From the NCBI GenBank assembly GCA_014381385.1, contig JACNLR010000107.1, forward strand, positions 1 to 25,620: a stretch of DNA of 25,620 nucleotides, written 5' to 3'. Numbering within the stretch: the stretch's first letter is position 1; each line of letters begins with the position of its first letter. Below the pieces are notes generated by a model that saw only the letters and a program-made list of their open reading frames with translations, made no database searches and was not told the origin of the DNA. A program made the position numbers and the translations under genes. This DNA is from Planctomycetota bacterium (GTDB taxonomy: Bacteria > Planctomycetota > Phycisphaerae > Phycisphaerales > SM1A02). Shown here one piece after another: positions 1 through 7,099 of the stretch.

Positions 1-57
1 AATAAATTCGTTCTTTAGGCGGCTTGAATCACAAAGCCCCACATTACCTTCTGAGAG
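1..57 (-). pseudogene. In-frame continuation of the sensor kinase past the TAA stop
   Basis: Immediately after the TAA at 58-60 the same frame stays open to the window edge and reads LSEGNVGLCDSSRLKNEFI. This resembles the segment that normally joins HAMP to the HisKA dimerisation helix in sensor kinases (pattern E-x-N-x-x-L-x-x-x-x-R-L-K-x-E-F, followed in the family by the HELRTPL box). An in-frame GTG preceded by AAGGT lies a few codons in and could restart translation of a separate kinase subunit. The rest of the domain lies outside the window, so whether an intact kinase follows is unknown. Confidence 0.5.
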
Positions 58-861
58 TTACTCAACCTTTAAATCTAGCGATTGATTCTTTTTTTGCAAA
101 AGGTGCTGCCCTTGCTCCATCCTATTAAGCATCTCGTTAAAGGCGATTGAGAGTTCTTCAAATTCATCACAGGTCTGCAAAGAAGATCTTGCCGTAAGGT
201 CTCCTTTTTGCACACGCTCCGTAACGCGTCGAAGTTTTCGAACGGGAGAAAATATGAGTCTTTTAAAAATAAAATAATAGACGAGGATTGAGATCGATCC
301 ACCAACAATGCCTGCAAGAATAATAAGCGTCCTACTTCCAACGAGTTGGGTTCTTGCGAAATCCGTCTTTCTGCGAATTACGAGTACCGCAACTATCGGA
401 TCCGATAAACTCAAATCCGAAACACCTGAAGCAAAATCGGTGACGCCTTCAATGCGAACAGACATCAATTGTGATTTTGTAATCGGCTTGGCATATTGAA
501 AAAAGTTGTGATGATCTCGGTCATACGCATCGTAGAATTCATCTTTGCTGTCACTTTGTTTTTGAAATGAAGCATACGCCCTATCGACAAACCCTTCTGG
601 GCTCTGGCCAATATCACTTATTTTCACGAGGTGAATATTGACATCTTCGTCTTCAAAGTCTTCAAAGAAATCTGTTTCAAGATTGGAATGAATCCAAAGT
701 TCAGCAAGTTGTCGAGCAACCTCAAGTTGATAATCTTGCACAACCGACGCTGAATTCATCCACGGTACGGCAAGCAAACAAGAGATAATAATGACATTTG
801 CTGTTCCAAAAATAGCAAGGCACTTATTCGCTAGGCTTACTCGGGATCCCATGCCACCCAT
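58..861 (-). CDS. HAMP-domain membrane sensor, N-terminal half of a probable histidine kinase
   Basis: The 267-residue product has a hydrophobic segment at about residues 13-33, an extracytoplasmic acidic domain (about 34-176, rich in D/E around 62-73), a second membrane helix at about 177-199 and a HAMP domain at about 200-254 (FSPVRKLRRVTERVQKGDL, then DEFEELSIAFNEML). This is the usual input half of a two-component sensor. It ends abruptly after a short coiled-coil start (KNQSLDLKVE) with TAA and has no kinase domain. The frame beyond the stop continues in kinase-like style (see 1-57), so this is either a split, decayed or misread kinase gene or a genuine HAMP-only protein. The start is uncertain because codons 1 and 4 are both ATG and neither has a clear Shine-Dalgarno. 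It is the last gene of the minus-strand run beginning at hppA. The signal it senses cannot be told from the sequence. Confidence 0.75.
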   Translation of the reverse strand: MGGMGSRVSLANKCLAIFGTANVIIISCLLAVPWMNSASVVQDYQLEVARQLAELWIHSNLETDFFEDFEDEDVNIHLVKISDIGQSPEGFVDRAYASFQKQSDSKDEFYDAYDRDHHNFFQYAKPITKSQLMSVRIEGVTDFASGVSDLSLSDPIVAVLVIRRKTDFARTQLVGSRTLIILAGIVGGSISILVYYFIFKRLIFSPVRKLRRVTERVQKGDLTARSSLQTCDEFEELSIAFNEMLNRMEQGQHLLQKKNQSLDLKVE

Positions 862-869
862 GATAACAA

Positions 870-883
870 AGGGGGGTGCCCCT
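870..883 (-). terminator. Short GC hairpin after the zinc-finger gene, possible weak terminator
   Basis: AGGGG and CCCCT form a 5-bp stem with a 4-base loop, followed on the minus strand by TTTGTT. It begins 17 bases past the stop of the zinc-finger gene and ends 8 bases before the first ATG of the sensor gene. It could attenuate read-through or mask that start. The stem is short and the T tract is broken, so this is tentative. Confidence 0.3.
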
Positions 884-900
884 ATTCAAAGCGCGACTGT

Positions 901-1239
901 TTAGACTGGCTTTGTCCAATCCCATTGCTTCGATTTCTGTAGAACCGCGGAAGATTGCTTCACGCATCGAAGGCAAATTGCTGCGATTGGCTCAATTCCA
1001 CCCTCCCAAACTGGATCATCTCTATGCTCAAGGCACATTCTACATTGCTCTTTCGTAGGCTCGCCGCCGCTTGCTAGAATCAATTCGCTGTAGGCGACAT
1101 GTAAACAGTTGCCACACACAACACTCCCCTGATGACCTTCCACGCAAGGGACGTCTTGTGCCCAAGCCGCTTTTCCACAAAAGTCACATAAGATGTCTTC
1201 TGGCTGAACGTTGTTGTCGTCAATACCTTCGCGATGCAT
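901..1239 (-). CDS. Small protein with two ClpX-like C4 zinc fingers
   Basis: The 112-residue protein has Cys pairs at residues 18/21 and 42/45 (CDFCGK...VVCGNCL) and again at 66/69 and 89/92 (CRMC...AICLRC). Each set has the C-x2-C-x19/20-C-x2-C spacing of the ClpX N-terminal zinc-binding domain, and the first (LCDFCGK) also resembles ClpX in sequence. Extra Cys32 and His36 lie in the first finger. There is no AAA+ domain, signal peptide or membrane helix. Its ATG overlaps the trmB stop as TAATG, so translation is probably coupled to trmB. An adaptor or protein-binding role is a guess, and I do not recognise a named family. Confidence 0.75.
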   Translation of the reverse strand: MHREGIDDNNVQPEDILCDFCGKAAWAQDVPCVEGHQGSVVCGNCLHVAYSELILASGGEPTKEQCRMCLEHRDDPVWEGGIEPIAAICLRCVKQSSAVLQKSKQWDWTKPV

Positions 1240-1895
1240 TAATCCATCCTTACCAATGTTGTTGCGTGAAACGGTCGGCCTTCTCGTTTGTATTTTCGTT
1301 CAAAATTAGTTCCAACTAACTCACCCGCACCAGCCGATGGTGCTGCGCCAAACTCTAGTCTTCTAAACAGCGCTGTATGTTGCGCAAAATGCTCCTCGCA
1401 CCACTCCCACAAATCATCGTGATCCGTCACAACGTGCACAAGGCCACTTTTCTTCAAAACGCGGTGGAACATCCGTAGCGTTCTGTCTTGAATAACACGC
1501 CTTTTATGATGCCGAGTTTTTGGCCACGGATCACTGAAGTAAAGATGAATAACATCTGCAATTGCTTCTTCACACCAGAACTGTAAAAATTCCGTCGCAT
1601 CTCCGTACACCATCTTCACATTAGAAATGTGATTTCTACGAAGGCGATCTGCAGCATATCTATAAAACTCCGCTGTCCATTCAAAACCAAGGTAGTTAGG
1701 TTCGGTACGTTTTTGTGCTTCCTGTAAAAGGAAAGTACCCTTTCCAGAACCAATTTCAAGTTCAAAAGAATTTGATGGTTCAGCAAACCAGTTTCGAGGA
1801 TCAATTCGTCCCTCTGTACTTGGTGGTAGCGTTCGCATATCAATACCAATATCGCCAACGTCCATTTCCTTCCCTCTGGAAAGACCAAAACTCAT
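1239..1895 (-). CDS. trmB: tRNA (guanine-N7-)-methyltransferase
   Basis: This SAM-dependent enzyme makes m7G46 in the variable loop of tRNA. Diagnostic pieces are the SAM-binding motif ELEIGSGKGTFL at about residues 45-56, the TrmB signature LYFSDPWPKTRHHKRR at about 118-133 and the C-terminal T-x-FE-x-K motif (GTNFERKYKREG) at about 195-206. The 218-residue length is normal for the family. The first ATG overlaps the stop of the upstream PQQ-blade gene as ATGA. Codon 11 (MDVGD) has a better purine-rich sequence in front (GAGGGAAGG), so translation may begin there instead. The gene sits inside the hppA-rsfS operon. Confidence 0.95.
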   Translation of the reverse strand: MSFGLSRGKEMDVGDIGIDMRTLPPSTEGRIDPRNWFAEPSNSFELEIGSGKGTFLLQEAQKRTEPNYLGFEWTAEFYRYAADRLRRNHISNVKMVYGDATEFLQFWCEEAIADVIHLYFSDPWPKTRHHKRRVIQDRTLRMFHRVLKKSGLVHVVTDHDDLWEWCEEHFAQHTALFRRLEFGAAPSAGAGELVGTNFERKYKREGRPFHATTLVRMD

Positions 1896-2236
1896 GTTGT
1901 GCTTGCCACGCTCGCACTTGCAGCCGCTGCTGCTTCTTGCACGCTTATCTGCGCAACCGCTCCAGATGCATTGCCGCGTATGGAGGCTAAACAGGTAATG
2001 CCTGTACCGTGCCCCTTCAATTCATTTTCCCAAACAAGTGCTCCCGTCGTCGGTTCCAAGCAATAGGTGTACCCTTGCACGGATACGATTACCCTATCTC
2101 CATCAACCAAGATTGTTGGGTACCCAGAACCTTTGGAAGAAGTCCATTCCCATTTTTTTTCGCCGGTGTATCTATCAAGTGCAATCACCTGCTTGTTGAA
2201 GCCAACAAATACCACATCAGCGAGTTTAGTAGCCAT
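1892..2236 (-). CDS. Short PQQ-blade (beta-propeller repeat) protein
   Basis: The 114-residue product has two PQQ/quinoprotein-type blades, VIALDRYTGEKKWEW at about residues 17-31 and YCLEPTTGALVWE at about 58-70, then an Ala/Ser/Val-rich C-terminus. Full propellers carry six to eight blades, so this is a fragment-sized member that would have to assemble with partners or act as a small domain. No signal peptide is visible. The start was set at the ATG that follows GGAGGT by a normal spacing; an upstream in-frame start lies inside the hydrolase gene without such a site. It overlaps the hydrolase end by 11 bases and trmB by 4. A truncated remnant of a longer propeller is the main alternative. 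Confidence 0.75.
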   Translation of the reverse strand: MATKLADVVFVGFNKQVIALDRYTGEKKWEWTSSKGSGYPTILVDGDRVIVSVQGYTYCLEPTTGALVWENELKGHGTGITCLASIRGNASGAVAQISVQEAAAAASASVASTT

Positions 2237-3641
2237 TATCCGATACCTCCACAATCCAGTCTGTCATTATAGAGAGAGCTTCGGGTTCAAACGTCGTTTC
2301 GATTTGACCATATTCGCTCACAGCACCCGTTGTTGCTGCTTGAAATAGGTGGTTTAGTCCTTCAAGCCTCACTATCGTAATATCACTTTCATAATCCGTT
2401 ATGAGTGTTTCGATTGCAGTTAAATTTTGGTTAGCGTCTACCTGTAAATCTTTCGTTCCGTTCATTGCCAAAACAGGGCACGACACTTGCTCGAGCGTTG
2501 GAAGTGGATCATAGAAGAGAAAAAACCGCGTCCAAGGTAAAGTCATTGACTCAAGCCCGTCTGCAACAAATTTGGCTAACTCATCTTCAGTACATTGAAT
2601 CTCTTGAGCTTCTAGTTGCAACAAAACAAGTTCTTCCACTTGTGAGAGTAGTTCTTTGTCGTTTGCGCCACCTTGTAACATCTCATATACAGACAAAGAG
2701 GCGTTGACTATTTCATCAACGAGTTCTTTTTTTACACCAGCGGTTTCAAAAAGCAATCCCTGTTGGAGACCAAGAAGTTCATACCCGACTACGCCGGGTC
2801 CAGCGAGCATAACTACGAATGCAAGTTTGTCGTCATGCAACGCAACCATCGGACCTATAAGACCTCCCTCGCTGTGCCCTATCACGCCAACGCGCTTACT
2901 ATCTATCTCGGTATGCATTCTCGCTGCTTGTACCATCAAATGCGCATCGGTAGCAAAATCTTCTGAGGTGTCCTCTTTCAAGTCATTAATGTCTTCCATT
3001 ACCGAGCCACCAATACCGCGGTCGTCGTATCGCAACACCGCAATACCTCGCCTTGTGAGATAGTCCGCGATAACTAGGAATGGCTTATGCCCCATCAACG
3101 ATTCATCTCTGTCTTGTTGCCCAGAGCCACTAACAAGCACAGCGCAGGGGAACGGACCGCGTCCCGATGGGATAGTTAACGTTCCCTGCAGTAGATGCCC
3201 TTCGGGGTGCTGTGCCGTTACTTCTCGCTCGCTATATGGATAAGGTACTATTGGATTCTGAGGCCGGACTAACTTGGCAATTTCGTTTACACGCGAAAAG
3301 TCAATTTCAAAAACAAGACCTTGGTGCATTTCGCCAGTCAACTTTGTGCGTTCATCGTTTTCGAATACAACAAACGCTAAACTCGCCTGTGGTAGTTCAG
3401 CCGAGATCGCACCTTCTTTTGTATAACTGGTTGAGAGTGGTATATTTTCAGCATTTTGCGCGGGTACTGTTAAAAGCAGTACGGTTCCCTCGTCAGTTTC
3501 AGAAATTCCAAGAGTCATCTTGAGTGGTCCAAGGGTCGGAACCTGAATCTCACCTGAATACAGACGAGGTTCTTCTGCAAAAACTGAGAACGAAACAAAA
3601 CAAAGCCAAAAGATACAGTGGCTAAAAGTATATTTTCCCAT
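2226..3641 (-). CDS. Secreted alpha/beta hydrolase (S33/prolyl-oligopeptidase-like)
   Basis: The 471-residue protein starts with a signal peptide (MGKYTFSHCIFWLCFVSFSVFAEE), so it is probably exported. After an N-terminal beta-rich region (about 25-140) comes an alpha/beta-hydrolase fold. It has an oxyanion-side SGSGQQDRDE at about 171-180, RYDDRGIGGS at about 204-213, the nucleophile elbow GHSEGG (Ser257), an Asp in NGTKD (about 398) and a His in GLNHLF (about 431), giving a complete Ser-Asp-His triad. An esterase or acylaminopeptidase activity fits, but the substrate cannot be read. A TTG five codons upstream is rejected because AGGAGG sits 6 bases before this ATG. Confidence 0.85.
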   Translation of the reverse strand: MGKYTFSHCIFWLCFVSFSVFAEEPRLYSGEIQVPTLGPLKMTLGISETDEGTVLLLTVPAQNAENIPLSTSYTKEGAISAELPQASLAFVVFENDERTKLTGEMHQGLVFEIDFSRVNEIAKLVRPQNPIVPYPYSEREVTAQHPEGHLLQGTLTIPSGRGPFPCAVLVSGSGQQDRDESLMGHKPFLVIADYLTRRGIAVLRYDDRGIGGSVMEDINDLKEDTSEDFATDAHLMVQAARMHTEIDSKRVGVIGHSEGGLIGPMVALHDDKLAFVVMLAGPGVVGYELLGLQQGLLFETAGVKKELVDEIVNASLSVYEMLQGGANDKELLSQVEELVLLQLEAQEIQCTEDELAKFVADGLESMTLPWTRFFLFYDPLPTLEQVSCPVLAMNGTKDLQVDANQNLTAIETLITDYESDITIVRLEGLNHLFQAATTGAVSEYGQIETTFEPEALSIMTDWIVEVSDNGY

Positions 3642-3647
3642 GCATGA

Positions 3648-3653
3648 CCTCCT
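3648..3653 (-). promoter_or_regulatory. Strong ribosome-binding site setting the hydrolase start
   Basis: A perfect AGGAGG begins on the last base of the rsfS stop codon and lies 6 bases before the hydrolase ATG. It fixes the start at ATG rather than the TTG upstream, and it links termination of rsfS to initiation of the hydrolase. Confidence 0.75.
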
Positions 3654-4051
3654 CAAGATTGGGATGACGCAGAACCAGCAGGTACTTCAACACGTTTAGC
3701 GTCAGACCACAAATCTTCAAGATCATAGTACGCGCGTCGCTGGGGTTCAAACAAGTGAAGTACAACGGTAACAAAGTCTACAACTATCCACGTTGCATTT
3801 GTATCGACGCTCTTTCGAAAAGCGTGCATCGAACACGCATCGCCATAATCAGCGACTTCGTCTGCAACAGATTTCATTTGTCTATCGCTTGTGCCTGTTG
3901 CAATCAAGACGTAATCACAAACTTGGCTAAGGCCAGTAACGTCGAGCAGAACTACGTCTTCGCAATGCCTATCCCGAAGCAAACGCCCCGCTTCCACAGC
4001 AAATACTGCAGAGTCGGGGCGATTTGATGTTTCAGAATTATGTACTACCAT
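3653..4051 (-). CDS. rsfS: Ribosomal silencing factor RsfS
   Basis: The 132-residue protein belongs to the RsfS/DUF143 family, which binds uL14 on the large ribosomal subunit and blocks subunit joining in poor conditions. Recognisable stretches are EDVVLLDVTGLSQVCDYVLIATGTSDRQ at about residues 33-60, a conserved W-x-V-x-DF near 88-92 and the C-terminal HLFEPQRRAYYDLEDLW at about 98-114. The length is typical. The ATG follows the hppA stop with no base between (TAAATG), so translation probably depends on hppA ribosomes; only a weak GGA precedes it. Confidence 0.93.
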   Translation of the reverse strand: MVVHNSETSNRPDSAVFAVEAGRLLRDRHCEDVVLLDVTGLSQVCDYVLIATGTSDRQMKSVADEVADYGDACSMHAFRKSVDTNATWIVVDFVTVVLHLFEPQRRAYYDLEDLWSDAKRVEVPAGSASSQS

Positions 4052-6586
4052 TTAGAGTCCAAGTGCACCAGCCACCGTTGGTCCGAAGTTCACAACAAGG
4101 CCAGCAAACACAACTGAGACGATCGCGATGAGCTTAATGAGACTATTCAGCGCGGGTCCAGAAGTATCTTTGAATGGATCACCAACGGTATCGCCAACAA
4201 CACTCGCTTTATGTGCGTCAGAACCCTTGCCACCGTGCTTACCAGATTCAATATACTTTTTCGCGTTGTCCCATGCACCACCAGCGTTTGCCATGTAAAT
4301 CGCAACAGCAAAACCGGAAGTAAGTCCACCAACGAGCAATCCCATTACACCGCCAACTCCAAGGATGAGGCCAACGAGAATTGGTACTGAGATTGCCAGA
4401 AGAGCAGGAAGCACCATTTCTTTTTGCGCACTTGCTGTTGAAATATTTACACATTCGCCATAGTCAGGGAATTGATGCCCATCAACTTCAACCTTTTTAG
4501 GCCAGTTCATTGGGTCTTTAATTTCTTCATCACTCATGCCATTTTTCTTAAACGCAGCCTTCATAATGCCAAACTGCCTACGGCATTCGTGCATCATTTC
4601 GTAAGCAGCACGTCCAACGGCGTTCATAGTAAGCGCACAGAATACAAACGCAAGCATGACTCCAAGGAAAATGCCACCAAGAACTCTGGGGTTCATAATT
4701 GTGACATCGTAGAAATTCAACGTTTGTTTAATTTTGGCTTTGTGCGATGGAACCATTGCAAAATCAGTATCGCCGATTGATACCTTGTGCGCGTTTTCAG
4801 ATTCGCCCCAAGCAAAATCAGCTGCGAGTGTGCCTTGTGCCCAGTCCAAATCTTCAACGGCTCGTTTTGTTGCATCGGATGCAAGAATCAAACCGCCGAA
4901 GGTTTCACCACCGTTGTTTGCGACAAACTCACCATTACCGAGATAGGCGATAGTGTTTTGAGTTTCTTCCACCATAGCGATGTCGCTGGTGATTTTCTTA
5001 TCCAAGCTTGTTTGTACAACTGAAACGTAGGCTGCAAGCAATGCAAGCGCTGTTAGCGCTGCTGATCCGATTGCAAACCCTTTACCTGTTGCCGCTGTTG
5101 TGTTGCCAAGCGAATCGAGCATATCAGTTCGTTCACGAACGATTGGTGGCTGACCAGTCATTTCGGCGTTGCCGCCAGCGTTGTCAGCAATTGGACCATA
5201 CGCATCCGTTGCTAGCGTAATACCAAGTGTGCTCAACATACCAACTGCAGCAATGCCAACACCGTACAGACCAAGAAGGAAGTTTTCGTTACCGCCTGCG
5301 AAACTAAAAGATGCGATAATCGCAACAACGATGACGACCAATGGCGCCCATGTCGAAATCATGCCTTCCGCAATACCAGCAATAATAACTGTTGCAGCAC
5401 CGGTTTCAGTCTGCTCAGCAATACGTTTGGTTGGTGCATGTTCGTAAGAAGTGTAATACTCCGTTGCGTATGCAATGATAAGACCAGCTGACAGGCCTGT
5501 GATAATGGAAGCCCAAGGTCCCCACCATACAAATCCTGCTACACCTTCAACATCTTTAAAGAGCATATAGAACAATCCACCGCAAAGAATCGCAATGAGG
5601 AGCGAAGCAACGTACACGCCTTTGTGAAGACCCTTTAATAGTTCACTGAAAGAAGCGTTTTCTTTTGCACGGACTACGAAAACTCCAACGAGTGAACAGA
5701 AAATACCAAGTCCTGCAAGAGCCATCGGCGCAACAGCCAGTTTAATTCCAAAACCAGTTGTACCGACTGCCATTGCTGCAGCAGCGCCAAGTGCCATTGT
5801 TGCGAGTATTGAGCCGTAGTAACTTTCGTAAAGGTCAGCACCCATACCTGCAACGTCACCAACGTTGTCGCCAACGTTGTCTGCTATTGTTGCTGGGTTT
5901 CGCGGATCATCTTCTGGGATACCCGCTTCAACTTTACCAACAAGGTCTGCGCCAACATCGGCTGCTTTTGTATATACACCACCGCCAACTCGAGCAAAAA
6001 GAGCTTGCGTAGAAGCTCCCATGCCAAACGTCAACATAATCGAAGTTATTTCAACCAAGCCGCCTTGCCGTGCAGGTAGTACTTCGTTCCAAAGGTAGAA
6101 CCAAACTGAAACATCAAGTAGTGCAAATCCAACAACGATTAGACCCATCACTGCGCCTGAGCGGAATGCAACTTTAAGACCTTCGTTAAGGGATTGCTTG
6201 ACTGCCCATGTTGTACGAGCAGATGCGTTGGTCGCCATCTTCATGCCAAACCAACCACAAAGACCCGAGAACAAACCTGCGATTGGAACACCCACTGCTG
6301 ACCAAATTGGTTGAATTTCTGCAAAACCAAGTAGAGCAAGTATGCCAACAAGAACAACAAATACTACGAATACCACTTTGTATTGGCGTTTGAGATATGC
6401 CATTGCGCCAGCACGAACGTGCTCTGCAATTTCAATCATTTCAGGTTCGCCTTCGCTTTGGGACATAACATTTCTGCTAAAAGCAAATGCCATAACAAGC
6501 GCGATAACTGCACCGATCGGTGCAAGGTAAAACAGTTCAGGAAGTCCTGCTGCTGCTGTTTGTTGAGCTAACATAAGAAGGTTCAT
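4052..6586 (-). CDS. hppA: K+-dependent ion-translocating membrane pyrophosphatase
   Basis: This membrane pump hydrolyses pyrophosphate to move H+ or Na+. The 844-residue polytopic protein keeps the catalytic motifs: DVGADLVGKVEAG (about 210-222), DNVGDNVGD (236-244), DAYGPIADNAGG (461-472) and GDTVGDPFKDTSGPALN (798-814). GNTTAATGKG (494-503) has Ala498 and Gly501 where K+-independent enzymes have Lys and Thr, so K+ stimulation is expected. A Glu in DLYES (254) is compatible with Na+ or H+ pumping and does not settle it. The protein is longer than the usual 650-760 residues because of an extra polar block at about 528-625. The start has GGAGAT 8 bases upstream. It is the first gene of the run ending in the sensor gene. 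Confidence 0.96.
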   Translation of the reverse strand: MNLLMLAQQTAAAGLPELFYLAPIGAVIALVMAFAFSRNVMSQSEGEPEMIEIAEHVRAGAMAYLKRQYKVVFVVFVVLVGILALLGFAEIQPIWSAVGVPIAGLFSGLCGWFGMKMATNASARTTWAVKQSLNEGLKVAFRSGAVMGLIVVGFALLDVSVWFYLWNEVLPARQGGLVEITSIMLTFGMGASTQALFARVGGGVYTKAADVGADLVGKVEAGIPEDDPRNPATIADNVGDNVGDVAGMGADLYESYYGSILATMALGAAAAMAVGTTGFGIKLAVAPMALAGLGIFCSLVGVFVVRAKENASFSELLKGLHKGVYVASLLIAILCGGLFYMLFKDVEGVAGFVWWGPWASIITGLSAGLIIAYATEYYTSYEHAPTKRIAEQTETGAATVIIAGIAEGMISTWAPLVVIVVAIIASFSFAGGNENFLLGLYGVGIAAVGMLSTLGITLATDAYGPIADNAGGNAEMTGQPPIVRERTDMLDSLGNTTAATGKGFAIGSAALTALALLAAYVSVVQTSLDKKITSDIAMVEETQNTIAYLGNGEFVANNGGETFGGLILASDATKRAVEDLDWAQGTLAADFAWGESENAHKVSIGDTDFAMVPSHKAKIKQTLNFYDVTIMNPRVLGGIFLGVMLAFVFCALTMNAVGRAAYEMMHECRRQFGIMKAAFKKNGMSDEEIKDPMNWPKKVEVDGHQFPDYGECVNISTASAQKEMVLPALLAISVPILVGLILGVGGVMGLLVGGLTSGFAVAIYMANAGGAWDNAKKYIESGKHGGKGSDAHKASVVGDTVGDPFKDTSGPALNSLIKLIAIVSVVFAGLVVNFGPTVAGALGL

Positions 6587-6674
6587 CGTTGTGTATCTCC
6601 AGTGATAGAACGGGTCATTGCCATTCGTAAATTCTGTCTATTGCGATGACCTTGCATCGCTTCGTAAGTAATGA

Positions 6675-6713
6675 ATCGGAAGCTTCGACGGTATGTCGAA
6701 TCAAATCTCCGAT
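6675..6713. repeat. Nested inverted repeat between rpsU and hppA
   Basis: An inner pair TTCGAC/GTCGAA (5-base loop) lies within an outer pair ATCGGA/TCCGAT, the arms being separated by 3 and 7 unpaired bases. It starts 20 bases past the rpsU stop and could act as a transcript end for rpsU or as a leader structure for hppA. There is no T tract, so it is not a classical intrinsic terminator. The rest of the 146-base gap shows no gene or clear promoter. Confidence 0.4.
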
Positions 6714-6732
6714 GTGTTTAATTAGTGGGGAA

Positions 6733-6945
6733 TCAAGAGCGTGATCGCTGTTGTGGGAAATGCAGTTCACGGTATCGTCGCGATTCTGCTTTCCTGCGCG
6801 CGCGGCGCTTTCGTTCAGATGGTTTTTCGAAGTACTGCCGCTTCTTTACATCCTTAATCAGGTTTTCTTTTTCACAAAGTTTTTTGAAACGGCGGAGCAT
6901 CTGCCCTGCTGATTCATTTTGTCTTGCTTTAATGCGAATTGCCAT
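6733..6945 (-). CDS. rpsU: 30S ribosomal protein bS21
   Basis: The 70-residue basic protein starts MAIRIKARQNESAGQMLRRFKKLCEKENL and carries KKRQYFEKPSERKRRARRKAESRR, the classic bS21 sequence. It sits in the 30S subunit near the 16S 3' end and aids initiation. The start was chosen at this ATG because family members begin here and AAAGGTGA lies in front; a longer frame upstream adds 25 residues foreign to the family. The last ten residues (LHFPQQRSRS) are an unremarkable basic tail. Confidence 0.95.
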   Translation of the reverse strand: MAIRIKARQNESAGQMLRRFKKLCEKENLIKDVKKRQYFEKPSERKRRARRKAESRRYRELHFPQQRSRS

Positions 6946-6991
6946 GTGTTTGGTCACCTTTTTTTCTGTTAAAAACAGTAATGAGCCACGT

Positions 6992-7020
6992 ATTAGAACG
7001 CATTCTTGGCCGCATTGCAA
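6992..7020 (-). promoter_or_regulatory. Candidate sigma70-type promoter for rpsU
   Basis: TTGCAA and TCTAAT are separated by exactly 17 bases on the minus strand, placing the transcript start about 40 bases before the rpsU ATG. The leader then holds a small stem (CTGTT-TTT-AACAG) just before the ribosome-binding site. The -10 matches five of six consensus bases and the -35 four of six. Confidence 0.45.
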
Positions 7021-7052
7021 GGGGCATTCGCATTATACGTAAGCCTTTGTTT

Positions 7053-7066
7053 TGCAACGGGTTGCA
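7053..7066. promoter_or_regulatory. Perfect dyad in the rpsU/NYN intergenic region
   Basis: TGCAAC-GG-GTTGCA is a perfect 6+6 inverted repeat 33 bases before the NYN-domain start. Its two-base centre suits a DNA-bound dimer better than an RNA hairpin. Its regulator, if any, is unknown. Confidence 0.3.
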
Positions 7067-7099
7067 CGTGGTTTCAAAGGTGATATCCTAGCCATTATT

